Source: Acheta domesticus
Lineage: Eukaryota > Arthropoda > Insecta > Orthoptera > Gryllidae
Direction: 5' to 3'
DNA: 64,000 bases
Assembly (NCBI GenBank): GCA_031308135.1
Contig: JAHLJT010008446.1
Location: 161,095,504-161,159,503 of the forward strand
Each line of letters starts with the position of its first letter. The stretch's first letter is position 1. Positions 35,062 through 46,360 of the stretch are shown piece after piece. Below the pieces are notes generated by a model. The model saw only the letters and a list, made by a program, of their open reading frames with translations. It did no database searches and was not told the origin of the DNA. The position numbers and the translations under genes are program-made.

Positions 35062-36380
35062 GTGGATGATCTTCAAGTGTATGCAAGATATGAAGTGATT
35101 CTCACCCAAATGTTGTCGGTTATCATTGATTTTAGCAATGACATCTGCATGAAGTTTGGTCTTGACAAATGTGCAAAAGTCAACTTAAAAAGAAGCAAAG
35201 TGACAACGTCAGAGAACATTGAAGTTGATACGCACACTGTGATTGAAAATCTTGGGACACGTAAATCTTACAAATATCTGGGCATAGAAGAATGTGAGAC
35301 CATCTCGAACGACACAAAGAAAGAGAGAATTTGCAGAGGGTATTACAAAAGAGTGAGACTGATCCTGCAGTCTGCTCTGAACTCCAGGAATAAAATATTA
35401 GCAATAGGTATTTTGGCACTGCCTGTAGCCGAATACAGCTTTGGACTGAGCAGGAAATTCGCACCATGGATCGAAAATCCAGAAAACTCCTTACAATGCA
35501 TCATGTTGCCTACCCTCGAGCTGATGTACATAGACTTCATGTGTCACCCAAAAGAAGGAGGAAGAGGCCTCAGAAAAATTGAAGCCTCCTGACAGAATGC
35601 GATAGTCGGGATGGAAAAGTACGTAGTCAGCCATCAAGATGCCCCACTAATGAGGCAGGTCATAACATCTGACCCAAGAATCGGAAACAGAGGCATTGTA
35701 AGTGTAGGAAGAAACATTGCGAACAAGACTATGTGAGACAAATAGAATGCCAGAAACACTGAACTTTTAACGCTACTTAACACGAAATGCGTGACACAAA
35801 AAAATGTTGAAGAAATCGTGAAGAGACAAAACACTCCAAGGACAATATTTGAAACGAATGGACAGAGCACAAATCAATAAAGATCAATCATTTATGTGGC
35901 TTAAAAGGGGAAGAATGAAGCCAGACTCGGAAGCACTTGTAATAGCTGCCCAATATCAGGCCTTGAGAACACATTATGCGGTTCTCAAAATTTCCCAAGA
36001 TGATAAATGCGGCATATGCCAGGAACACGTAGAAACCTTTGATCAGATTGTCTCAGCTTGTCCAGTTCTAGCAAAGACCGAATACTTGAAAAGACACGAC
36101 AGGGTGTTTAGCTATCACCACTGGCAGATCTGTACCGCCCTCGAAGTTCCAAACACATGCCCCAAGTGGTACGAACACTCACCAAAGCCGGTGACGTCTG
36201 TTAGTTTGTGTACAATATTAAATGACCAACAAATACAAACTGATCGCATGATAGCGGCAAACAAACCAGATATAGTTATCCGGGATTTGGAGAAAAAAAT
36301 TGTGTCTACTTGTCGATGTTGCTGTACCTTGCGTTCAAAACGTCGTAACCAAGGAGGCAGAGAAATGTCGTAAATACAAG
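35062..36380 (+). pseudogene. Dong-like copy 2: motif C, thumb and endonuclease part
   Basis: The 35062-35592 frame opens with MDDLQVYAR, keeping both motif C aspartates that copy 1 has lost, then KYLGIEECE (motif E). Frame 35849-36373 carries CGICQEHVETFDQIVSAC (zinc knuckle) and KPDIVIRDLEKK (endonuclease core), then shifts frame at the DVAVP strand. The tail reappears at 36650-36790 beyond a short tRNA-related insertion. The copy is inactive, but its reverse transcriptase motifs are better kept than in copy 1. Confidence 0.85.
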
Positions 36381-36383
36381 TTA

Positions 36384-36649
36384 AATTTGTTTTAGGAATT
36401 GGTCGGCCCGACCGGAATTCGAACTTGCCCTTCTCGTTTACGCCCAACGGCTCTGACCACTAAGCCGGGTGCGAATCCCGGGTTCGAATCCCGGGCGGGC
36501 CGACCAATTCTTTAATCATATTTAATTATTAAAAACGCATTGTTACTTAGTAACAAGGTCACAATTTGGATTCTTTACGGCTGCGGAACATATTCTCCGA
36601 GCATAATAGCTTCCAACAAGGTGACGGGAAAGGTGACAATTATATACTT
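36384..36649. mobile_element. Short tRNA-related element with 12-bp target duplication
   Basis: It interrupts the Dong-like 3' coding region. TAAATACAAGTT occurs just before (about 36371-36383) and just after (36644-36658), where the uninterrupted LINE at 8480 has a single copy. The insert carries inverted segments GGTCGGCCCG/CGGGCCGACC (36402-36504). Pol III-like boxes appear on both strands: GGGTTCGAATCCCGG on plus at 36479, and on minus a TTAGTGGTCAGAG A-like box with an AGTTCGAATTCC B-like box. The length of about 266 bp and the duplication fit a SINE. Confidence 0.7.
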
Positions 36650-36954
36650 AAATACAAGTTTGGAAATCGAGTTCAGCCGAATGTGGGGCGTAAAAGCACA
36701 GGTCGTACCGATAGTCATCGCAGCTCTGAGATTCGTTTCCCAAAATTTTTGTAAGAACTTCGCTAAACTCCGAGGTAAATCAGAAGACTGGGAACTGTAA
36801 GAAATTGCTTTATTTGGAACAGCCCACATTTTGCGTAATGTATTGTAGAGGCACCGATAGTCCCTAGATATACTCCTGAGGAAGCTGGTTGCAACCCGGA
36901 GAAGATTTTATAAACAACCGACACATAACATCTCTAGTCGTGTATTAGAGAAAA

Positions 36955-36985
36955 ATAATAATAATAATAATAATAATATTAATAA
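36955..36985. repeat. (AAT)n tract between two Dong-like copies
   Basis: AAT units forming the 3' tail of copy 2. After a short ATTAATAACAACAACC stretch the 5' end of copy 3 begins, so the two elements lie head to tail across one microsatellite. Confidence 0.9.
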
Positions 36986-37010
36986 CAACAACCCTACCTA
37001 GGGGTAACCC

Positions 37011-38095
37011 CACCTAAGGAGTACACGACCTTGCAGTTGGTGGTGGAGCTTGAGTACCCCCTTGAGCCTGAGAGCTATATCAGTGGTAGCCTAGCTACCG
37101 GTAGGGCCTCCCTTTGCTGAATAGGTTGAAGGTGAGGGGTCAGACGAAGAAGTTAATGTAGCAAGAAGCAAAGAAAACTATGCAAGACACGCAGAGTGAC
37201 AGAGACACTGAACTTTTGATGCTTCTTAACATAAATGTGAGACCAAAAAATGTTTAAAAAAAGTCGTGGAGAGACAAACCACTCCACAGCAATATTTGAA
37301 ATAAATGGACAGAGCACAGATCAATAAAAATAATCATTTATGTGGCTTAAAAGGGGAAGAATGAAGCCAGAATCGGAAGCTCGGAAGCACTTGTAATAGC
37401 TGCCCAAGATCAGGCCTTGAGAACACGACGTTATGATAAAGCAGTTCCCAAAATTTCCCAAGATGATAAATGCCGTATTTGCCAGGAACACGTAGAAACC
37501 ATTGATCAGATTGTCTCAGCTTGTCCAGTTCTGGCAAAGACCGAATACTTTAAAAGACACGACAGAGTGTTTAGCTATCTCCACTGGCAGATCTGTACGC
37601 CCTCAAAGTTCCAAACACATGCCCAAGTGGTAGGAACACTCACCAAAACCGGTGACGTCTGTTGGATTGTGTACGATATTGTACGACCAACAAATTCAAA
37701 CTGATCGCACGATAGCGGCAAACAAACCGGATATAGTTATCCGGGATTTGGAGAAAAAAATTATGTCTACTTGTCTATGTTGCTGTGCCTTGCGTTGAAA
37801 ACGTCGTTACCAAGGAGGCAAAGAAACGTCTTAAATATAAGATGTATTTTAATATTTTTCGTTTCTGTCTATATTACGTATTATATATCATAAGTTGGTC
37901 CATCATTGATAAGACAGAAATCATTTAAACAGTTTTATATACAAATTTTTTTACAACGTTTATTGTAGAGGCACCGACAGTCCCTAGATCTACTCCTTAG
38001 GTAGCTGGTTGCAACCTGGAATAGATTTTATATTCAGCCGACACATAACATATTAAGTCGTGATATAAGGAAATAATAACAACAATAATAATAAT
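37011..38095 (+). mobile_element. R4/Dong-type LINE, copy 3, internally deleted
   Basis: Starts with the same 5' UTR as copy 1 (37011-37150), then jumps to the 3' coding part at about 37155 (similar to copy 1 near 9150). It ends in an (AAT)n tail at 38068-38110. About 2.5 kb of the usual interior, including the reverse transcriptase, is missing. The endonuclease knuckle is readable at 37417-37704 (CRICQEHVETIDQIVSAC). An extra approximately 110-bp insertion lies at 37845-37955. Retaining both ends shows an internal deletion rather than 5' truncation. Confidence 0.85.
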
Positions 38096-38099
38096 AATA

Positions 38100-38480
38100 A
38101 TTAATAATAAGGCATTGATGCTAATGTTGGGCGAGGCCTCCCACTTTAATGGGGGTGGCTCAAAATTGAAACCACTTTCAAGTCAGCCAGTCCTGGTGAG
38201 CGTTGCCAGAACGATACGGGAATATGAATTTTTTTGGAGAAAATCGGCTGAACGGTTTTGGCGCTAGCGTTGACCACAGATGGACGTACAGACGGACAGA
38301 CGGACGAACAAAGACGGGACGTTTTGCCGTCAATATTTTTTTCGGTATCAAGAATCAACAAACATGTAATTTCTGGGCTGCAGCACGTGTCAGAAAATCT
38401 TGTTTTTCTAAATTTATCCACTTTTTCTTTACCAGGGCCCGGCAATAAGAGTTGTTGAGTCAAAAACTGCATTTTCCACC
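38100..38480. repeat. Unclassified repeat with ACGG-type motif
   Basis: Contains GACGTACAGACGGACAGACG followed about 60 bp later by a TTCGGTATCAAGA word and TACCAGGGCCCGGCAATA. The same order of words recurs at 46100-46360, and in part at 12230-12440 and, inverted, 48990-49270. It is non-coding. The frames across it simply follow the repeat. Confidence 0.6.
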
Positions 38481-38867
38481 GTACGACTTACTTAACTTCC
38501 TTCTCTTAAAGGCGAGAAATTATAAATGTAGGATCAGCGAGAAGGAAGAAGAAAACTGTCACCATACTCGTATATTTGAGATAGATGTTTTTTGAGGAAG
38601 AAAAATGTGAGAACAGTGGAATGTTCAGGATAAGGTGAGGTGGATATTATAGGACAAAGGTAGAAGAATTAGTATGTTATAGAGATAGAGGAAAATGAAT
38701 ACTGTGTAGTCTATTATTGTACACTACTTATACGTGTTGTATACGGCACTGTCGAATGCAACTTTTGTAAGTTTGCAAATTTGTAAATATAAATTCTATT
38801 CACTGTGAGAAAATGAATTTTTTTGCAAAGAATGTGAATACATCATTGTGGATAACTGAGGTGTTAT

Positions 38868-39245
38868 ATTGATTGATTAATGATTCCGGGGGCATCAGGT
38901 GCTTAGCACTGCTCCCCATAGCTCGCCACACGCAGTTTTTAACTGTTTTTTTTGACGTAAATAAATAAATAAATAGATCATTAGTCATGTAAGTAGGGCC
39001 GGTTTTTCCTTCGGGAGATGGAGGTGATCTTCCCCCGCTGGATGGTGAGATCCCGCGCCAACGTACCTGTCGGCTTGCGGGGTTTTCACCAACCAGATAT
39101 CTCCCATGAGCAGGGCACTGCCCCCGACGGAAGAAACTCTTAAGTTCTCGACTGGTCTCTCGGCATGTGTGGTAGTGTATTGCTTGTAAGTTTATGGGTA
39201 AGAAAGGGGTGAGGATAGGGCAAAGAAAGAGGAGAGATCGCGCGA
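38868..39245 (+). repeat. Unclassified short repeat, family B copy 1
   Basis: Matches 51528-51840 in inverted orientation. Shared landmarks are GATTGATTAATGATTC..GGGG, GGTGATCTTCCCCCGCT, CTGGTCTCTCG and the GATCGCGCG end. About 370 bp with no coding; SINE- or MITE-like. Ends not resolved. Confidence 0.65.
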
Positions 39246-39394
39246 TCCGTGGCTCGTTTATTAGGGTCCTGGTTCAACATTCCTCTGGTATTGATAGATG
39301 AAACAATGGAAAACTACCGATCAGATAAGTCACTAGAATTCTCGCCCAGACAGCGCTAAAATTCACGTAACATCTATCTAGTGTCAAAATCCTG

Positions 39395-39478
39395 GTTCTG
39401 TCGGGACTCGAATCTAGAACCTCCAGGTCAGAGGCACTTCGGTAACAACAATAGATGCCCTGAGTCACATCTCCCGGA
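39395..39478 (-). repeat. tRNA-derived SINE head (minus strand)
   Basis: On the minus strand an A-like box (TGTGACTCAGGGCATC) is followed by a B box (GATTCGAGTCCC). No clean cloverleaf, so a SINE head is more likely than a tRNA gene. Confidence 0.5.
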
Positions 39479-39479
39479 A

Positions 39480-41330
39480 GGTAATGTAGTGTAATATTGT
39501 GTATGGATACAGGGGAAGGTTGGGCAAAGTGGAGCTATGGGACCAAATAGAATTTGCTTTTGAAACCCACGTACGAGGGTTGGGGCGGAAATCATGGCAA
39601 CTAATTTTTTTAAAGAAAAAATATTATGGGATTACACATTTTCATTTTTACGTGAACGAATTGCTGCAGTAGGGTGTGTTCACATGCACGAATTGCTGAG
39701 TGAGTGTCTCAATTAGCCCAGAGAGCGACGAGAATCAATTGTCCGACTAGCCCCGTGGGAGATAAATATTACATGTTCCGAGCAGTGCACATTCTTCAAG
39801 ATGTTCTCAGTGGGAGAAATATCGGATAATGAATATCGGATAAGAAATATAATTGGTGCCAGGTCATGAGAATAATGCTCATGGATGAAGGCCATGGGCA
39901 TATCGCTAGTCGGCAGGTGGGCAGATTCTGCGAGGACGCGTAGCCATCAGAGATCAGCAACGCACGTGACGACCTGTGAGTTAGCGGACCGATGTGGCAC
40001 GTGCGATAATCGAGTCTTCATAACGTTTATGCAATTCTTTTGCAATGTTGTGATTTAGTATGTGCTCAACTGCTTTGAAACAAGAAACCACTGCTATCAT
40101 TTTCAAACACCTTAATAAATCTGGGGAATCCAAATTTGGTGGGTCGTTAAATGTCCAAGAACTTAATTCCTACCTTGTCCTCTCATGTTTATGTTTCACA
40201 CTTTCCGCCCATGCTGGCATTCTCACAAAAAATAATAGTTACCATGACTCATGCCCCAACCCTCGTATTTGGGACCTTTTCTGTTCTAGAACAAGTATTT
40301 TGTAGAGAAGAGAGTTGGCATGACTGTGCGAATATATCATGGGACAAGAATATCAGAAGAGCAAATTATTGCTGTTTTTTCTGATTTTCCTCTGTGCCTT
40401 ACAAAAAATGTAAGTAATATGAAACATTGTCTTTGGCATACCAATGCAGAAGTACGAAGATATTAGTTTTCATGCCTTAGTTTTATAAGTTTATGATTCA
40501 TTGATTTTGGGTTTCTCAAAAAAAAGCAAGGCTAATGTCATTGAACCATTTAATGTCCGTATCGAGCGAGGCACAGTGGAACGTTACCTCGAAGTTTCCT
40601 CGAACCGTTGCCACTTGGCCTGGAAGTTTTTGACTGCAGATTATTACTCCTATAACTGTTCGTTTCAGGAGCAGAAGAAACTAGCCAGGCAGAGTGGTGA
40701 CTCTCCACGAAATCAGACCTCTCTTTAAAGAAGCATTTGTAAAGGCAGCCACAGGATAGAATGCTTTGCCTGGATTTAGAAACAGGGATATACCCTCAAA
40801 TATTTTCTGATGATGCTTTTGCTCCTGCAGAAGCAACAAATTGTTAACTACCTGCAGAATCTTCGAAAGCTACATTGTAAGCTACACCCATTACATCATT
40901 AGGGAAAGCAGAATCTCAGTTCTTGAAAGTCTTCCTGTGCAAAAAACGGTTCAAATTCGAGTAAGTCCACCCGCAGAACTGAAAAACATGTCATAATATC
41001 ACCTTATTTGAGAGATCGTATAGGTTCTGCAAAGGGGCCCACTTCAAAAAATATAAAACAGTAAAAAAGTAATTAAAACAGTAAGAAAAGTAAAGTATGT
41101 AAACATAACTTAAATATTTATTACATCTGAATATGATTATTTTAAATTCTTAGTTACACTGTTTATCAATATTTGTTTCAAAAATCAATGCCAATTCCGA
41201 TTTGTAGGCAGGATACACGGAAATTTTATGTCTGTACACTTTGCTCCCAATAAATGTTAAAGTATTTTATACGCTCTCCAATAAAATAAAAGTAATCTTC
41301 ACAGTTCGTTCTAGAGAACGTAGATTTAAA
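39480..41330. other. No recognised gene
   Basis: Two frames of 75-81 codons (40060-40305 and 40501-40728, +) lack motifs and supporting context. No repeat relationships to the rest of the window were noticed. Confidence 0.45.
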
Positions 41331-42616
41331 AAAACTAGTGTTGATACAGAATGGAACAGACTTTCCCGTATTAGTTTTCTATTTCCTATGGTCTCGGCTA
41401 GCTATTCGGACTTCCCACATACTTTTGCCAGCTGCCATCTATCGTCGCCCAACGTACACATTTTTTGAAGTTTCAATTTTCGATTTCTTAATAGTAGAAC
41501 GGAAATATTATTTGAAGAAGATTAAAGAACTATTAAAATCTCGTCCTCACTGGCAATTTTCTTTGAAAAATTTGTAGCCATTTCTAAGAAAACGGCGTTT
41601 AAGCGCTACTGTAAATGCGAAATTTGAAGCTGTTTTTGAGAGACAATTTTTGAATTTTCGAAAAACATAATCAGAAGTCATTTGAAGTACATCAACTTAC
41701 AAATACAATAGTGTTTACAAATTGCTGGAAATATACATATTGACGGTGTAAGAGATGTTTCCAAAAAATACATTTGTCTATTTTTTCAAAAATCGAAAAA
41801 ATACCCCAAATTCAACTTGACGTCATATTAAATAATGCAATTAGCACTATCAGTTCGAAACGTTTGAAGATAAAATATGTATCCATTTATGAGAAAATCG
41901 CGTTTGAGCGTTTCTGAAAATTCGGAATTAGGAGCTTGGTTTCACAGAAAACGTTTGAGTTTTTGAGAAACTTTATTTCACATTATTCACAGCACATCTA
42001 TTCATAAATATAATCATATGAACAAATCGCCGCTAATATAAATATTAACGACGCGAGAGATTTAGGTCAAAAATTTCATTTTTGTAATTTTTGAGAAAAC
42101 AAAAGAATAGAGCAATATGACGTTTATGTTATGCGAAAGTGTATATTAGGCACTATCCTTACCAAATGTTTTAAAGAAAAAATTGAGCCGTTTTGAGAAA
42201 ATCTTGTTTCCACGTCACATTTCCCCCAATTTGCAAACACTAATGTAATTGTGAGGTAAAGTTCTTATAATTTTAAATAACGTTTTTCGAAAACTCAAAA
42301 AGATTCTGTGAAAAATACCTTTAAATTTTGAATTTAGAGTATCGCTTAAACGCAATTTTCTTAAAACACGGCTCTAAAGTTTCTAAAGAAACTTGCCATT
42401 GATGACGAAGTTTTGCTGTTCTTTAATGTTCGTAAAATAGTATTTCCGTTCTGTAATTACGAAACCAAAAAATTAAGAAAATATAAAAAATGTACTTTGG
42501 GCGGCGATAGATGGCAGCTGGCAAGAGTATATGGCCAGTCCGTATAGCTAGCCGAGACCAAAAAACCGGAAACTAATACCGGAAACTTTGTGGCATTCTG
42601 TAGCACCACCAGTTTT
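41331..42616. mobile_element. Palindromic (fold-back) element of 1.29 kb
   Basis: The left arm begins AAAACTAGTGTTGATACAGA and the right arm, reverse complemented, AAAACTGGTGGTGCTACAGA. Shared further in are GTATTAGTTT, GGTCTCGGCTAGCTAT, TTGCCAGCTGCCATCTATCG and GCCCAACGTACA/GCCCAAAGTACA, so the arms pair for at least 280 bp and more weakly toward the centre. No coding. An interior segment (about 41830-42080) recurs at 55600-55845. It is a non-autonomous fold-back or MITE-like element. Confidence 0.75.
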
Positions 42617-43430
42617 CATTTATAGCCAAGTTCAGTTTTAATTGATACCATTAATGCGAGAAGTCTTAGTTTTAAGGCCATTTTAAAACAAAAAGCAGAA
42701 TGCTATGTTTTAAGTTAATTAGGAATTTTACGCTAAAATACAAAGAAAAAATTAAGAGTAACAAAAAACTGACGAGATGAAATATTTTTGGTATTTTTTT
42801 TTCGTTTTTACCGAGTTAAAGTCTATAAGAAAATGTATGAAACTCCTATGCAGTTTTTTTACTTGGAGACCAGGTGTAATAAAATAAAAGTACTCGTATA
42901 AACCCGTTTTTTATAAACACAAACTCTAAAGATAATAACGTCCCCCAGATATAAGCAAAGAGGTGATCCGATGATTGGCGGAATCGGCCGAAGAACGTTT
43001 CGTAGAGGCAACGTCTCACAGAGCGTGATAAAGTAACATGGACGCTAATCAATTATCTTTCATTCCTACTTGCGAACAGTGTTTAATCCCCAATGGAAAA
43101 TGTCATGTTTGTATGAATGCGTGTCACTTCTCAAAGTTGAAGCCATTAAAATCAAAAGCTTGGAAAACGATCGCACGTAATGAAACAGATACGGTACCCA
43201 GTGATTACCAGTTAAATTAATTTATCATCAGTTGTGATAGTCACACAAAAGATCGATTCTACTTTGAAAAAATCAGCTTTGATAAAAAAAATTCGCTTAC
43301 TCTTTCACCGAATCCTGGGTTCTTCTCCAGAACTGAAGATGTCTTTTTCTTTATTAGATCCCTTTATTGACCTTCGAATGATACATAAACAGTTTTTAAA
43401 GAAGCTACTGCTGATTAGGTAATTTCAAAG
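42617..43430. other. Unclassified; short cysteine-rich open frame
   Basis: At 43038-43220 (+) a 60-codon frame reads MDANQLSFIPTCEQCLIPNG then CHVCMNACHF and KPLKSKAWKTIARNETD. The paired cysteines suggest a zinc-binding fold, and a continuation may run in a shifted frame to about 43330. I cannot assign a family. It lies beside, but on the opposite strand to, a hAT-like fragment. Confidence 0.3.
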
Positions 43431-43685
43431 TTACCAGAAAGTTTCAGGGAAGATGTTTCCAAACGTTTTATTGTATAGTTGCTTACTGAAATATGGGGCA
43501 ATATAGTTACTCAGCTTTTGAATATCAAACAATTGCTTCGATAGGTCTATAGATGCTGCAGCTTCACAATCAAATTGATGTATAACTTCTATTACAAATT
43601 CAAAATTTTGAGCATTGTAGCTCATAGCGTCGATCCAGGTGCCCCACATTGTAATTCCTTTTTTTATTAGCAATGAATGTTTCAA
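43431..43685 (-). pseudogene. Possible hAT-type transposase fragment
   Basis: The 84-codon frame reads LLIKKGITMWGTWIDAMSYN, then FEFVIEVIHQFDCEAAASI. This resembles the TRWGTW(I/L)xAxxYYxxNF block of hAT-like, BED-finger transposase proteins. The usual R of TRWGTW is M here. The rest of the protein is not visible on either side. Identification rests on one motif block, so confidence is modest. Confidence 0.4.
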
Positions 43686-43689
43686 CTTT

Positions 43690-44725
43690 ATAAAAACTGA
43701 GATCTAATCAGTTCTCAAACACAACGCATGCACAAGATAGGTTAGAAGTAGTAATTTTGGAACAATAACTGCTGGGCTTCTTCTGCTTTGCACATGTACA
43801 GCGCTGCATTCGTATCAGAAGGAAGACTTTACGTTTAACTCATTAGGCCACAAAAAAAACAACGTCGTATCGTTAAATAGTTTTGTAATTGCAGTTGGGT
43901 AACACTTCACAAGTTAACAAAATAAGACTTCCATTTTTAAACGTTCATTCAACGTATCACAACCTTGCCAATATGATTTCCTTGCACATCAGTTCCACAG
44001 CGAGATTTTACTTTAGATTTTTGGTCCAAAGAGATAATTTACGAACAACGGTAGAGGGTCGCATGTAAAAATCACGGAAAGAAAAATGTCAACGGCCCTT
44101 CTTGAGCTGGTGCATGTAATTTTTGGTGAAGGTTATCAAGGTCAAAGGAGACCTCTAAAAGACGCAAAATGGATGCGCGATATCGCTTGCTAAACAAATC
44201 ATTTTCACAAATCAAACTTCATTTCTGTTTTCTGCAATACTCGCGCTGAAAACTAACAGAACAGAATCTATGATTGCATCGTCGCTTTCTTTTACTTGCA
44301 ATACCCTTGGCATATATGGATACTCTCATTTCAGCGGGTAATAATAGCGGCATTTAAGAGAAGAGAGTACAGAAAAAGTATTTGACAATTGCTAAATTGT
44401 TTGTTTGGATAATTCCTTATCAAAACCATATAGGAAAAATAAAGAATTAAATTTTTTAAATGTAGGATAACGGAAAAATTCAGTAATATGTAAAAATATA
44501 TTCATTTGTGTAAAATACGTAAATATATGTAATTTCGATTAAAATATGTAAATATACGTTCTAAAAACGTAAAGTGTTTGTCCACTAACCGATGTGAAAC
44601 GTGAATACATCGTTGATTCGACTTTATAGTTACCTTAGTTATTACATAATTATCCGGGACCTTGTAATAACAATATTAAAATACCACATAACGCCCGCAG
44701 AAGTGTTTCCAATTCCCTAAAGTTT
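43690..44725. other. No recognised gene
   Basis: AT-rich. Around 44490-44570 the words GTAAATATA and TACGT recur several times, an imperfect local repeat only. Confidence 0.5.
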
Positions 44726-44730
44726 TGTCA

Positions 44731-44800
44731 ACGCTGGGATACGAACTCACGTATTTAGGTTCAGCAAAATATTATGTCTACTACACTATTTGCCCTAAGA
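44731..44800 (-). repeat. tRNA-derived SINE head (minus strand)
   Basis: The minus strand shows GGCAAATAGTGTAGTAGACAT (A-like) and GAGTTCGTATCCCAGCG (B-like), about 30 bp apart. SINE relic. Confidence 0.5.
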
Positions 44801-45063
44801 ATCACAGCCTCTCCGACACTTAAAAAAATGTTGGACAGGTGAACTATTTTTTTTAATCGACGTGTGGGCTCACAATCCGGCGCGTAGGGCGCGACTACTG
44901 GAAGTCTGAGATGACCTAATTTATGAGTTTCGGGAAATTCTGTAAGAACTCAAGGTTTCAAAGTTTGATTTAAGCAAGCGAGCTCAACCAAGCGACCCCT
45001 CTGAAGGTCATTTCCAAACACTGAAGTCTGAGGAACGGATAGACACTGAATGTTAATGAATGC

Positions 45064-45067
<4 letters not shown>

Positions 45068-45109
<42 letters not shown>

Positions 45110-45166
45110 TGTATCCAAAGATACAAATCTATATATATATATATATATATATATGTATCCAAAGAT

Positions 45167-45200
<34 letters not shown>
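45068..45200. repeat. Compound (TA)n microsatellite with embedded 18-bp word
   Basis: Three TA tracts separated by two copies of GTATCCAAAGATACAAAT (near 45110 and 45154). This suggests local tandem duplication of a TA-tract-plus-spacer unit about 44 bp long. Confidence 0.9.
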
Positions 45201-45204
<4 letters not shown>

Positions 45205-45205
<1 letters not shown>

Positions 45206-46095
45206 GAATAAATGCATTTAAAAAACATTTTCCCTGCAAAATTTCTCTCTCATTAAAATTAACTGAACTCGTTCTTAATTTTCCATACCATTCATTTGAA
45301 ATTTATCTAATTACACATATTTATTTACATGTGTGTAACATTACAATTTGCAGGAGTACAACTCTATTGTTTGTTTCTATATTGAATTTTAATTATTTGT
45401 CACAAGTGTCCCAGAGGTCGTAGCGAAGCATTCTCCGATTATTCTCCCATATTACTGGATTAGTGCCACATTCTTCAGACCCCGTCTTTCCTTGTATGCC
45501 TTTTAAGGCGAGGAGAAAGGGGGGAAACTTCGGAGGATAGGCTACTTGAATTACTAGAACAGCCAATGATAAGCATTGCTTGCCTTAGAGTTGAGGATGG
45601 CTCAAGCCGCGTGTCAAAATATATTTTTACTCTAATTATTTCCAAATGAGATATCATTCTCTCTTTACACGATCTATTCATTTCAGGCAAAAACCTATAC
45701 AGTTCCATTTAAAAATAAAATGTGATAGAATTTCACCCAAAATTGAAAATATTACGAAGGATCGTAATACTCGTGGAATAAATATTAAAATTATCTACTG
45801 TGCCACCATTCCGTCGAAATGCAATTTTAAATGTTAATTTGTTTATATCATAATTCTATTAATAATAAAATGATTTGTTTATAATCAATTTCCTCGCTAG
45901 ACGGTAAACTATTGGCAGACACTTTGCACCAGTAAGTAGAAGATACCCAAGCACATAAAAAAGAAACCTACACATTTGCTGGACAACAGTTAGCTTCTGC
46001 GTTTTGAAATTTGAAACAAAATTTATTTGTAATGGAGACGAATGAAAATAATGAAACTCAAGTTTCAACGATGTATGAGATGAAGAGGCCCCGAA
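45205..46095 (-). repeat. Family A repeat, copy 3 (partial)
   Basis: Reverse-complement match to 4830-5740 of copy 1, again joined to a (TA)n tract at the same end. Landmarks: TTTGACACGCGGCTTGAGCC and the AAGGCATACAAGGAAAG block. The copy 1 region 3660-4830 is absent. Confidence 0.8.
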
Positions 46096-46099
46096 TCCA

Positions 46100-46360
46100 T
46101 TTCGCAGAGTCTCCAATTTTCTTCCGTGGAATATGAATTTTGAAGAAACTCATCTGAACGATTGAAGCGTTAGTGTTGACCTCAGACATGAAGACAGACG
46201 GACAGAGAGACCAATGTTTCCCGTCAATCGGTTGTTCGGTATCTAGATCCAAAACCCATTGATTCTGCCTACATTACATGCTAAAATAAGTAATTTGCTA
46301 CATGTGAGAATTCGAGTTATCCACTTTTTTGTTACCAGGGCTCGGGAATAGAGTGTTTCT
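46100..46360. repeat. ACGG-type repeat (relative of 38100-38480)
   Basis: Same succession of words as at 38190-38450: GAATATGAATTTT, GCGTTAGTGTTGACC, ACAGACGGACAGA, TTCGGTATC and TATCCACTTTTTT..TACCAGGGC. It is fused directly to family A copy 3. Confidence 0.6.

Larger units (their letters stand above)
28660..36960 (+). mobile_element. R4/Dong-type LINE, copy 2, split by nested insertions
   Basis: The plus-strand counterpart of the LINE at 8190-11815. The first part (28660-30081) holds the N-terminal region and reverse transcriptase up to the start of motif C. The second part (about 35061-36955) resumes exactly in motif C (MDDLQVYAR) and runs through the endonuclease to the (AAT)n tail at 36955-36985. 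Between them sits a CR1-type LINE. The 5' UTR and the first part of the gene are missing, so it is 5' truncated at about 28660. Confidence 0.88.

Noticed and set aside
28705..38095. Three similar LINE copies as a segmental duplication
   Set aside because: Orientation, truncation points and lesions differ, and each has its own AAT tail, so independent insertions are more likely.
45109..45170. Two copies of an 18-bp word between TA tracts as a CRISPR-like or regulatory array
   Set aside because: Two copies only, in a eukaryotic microsatellite; slippage duplication explains it.
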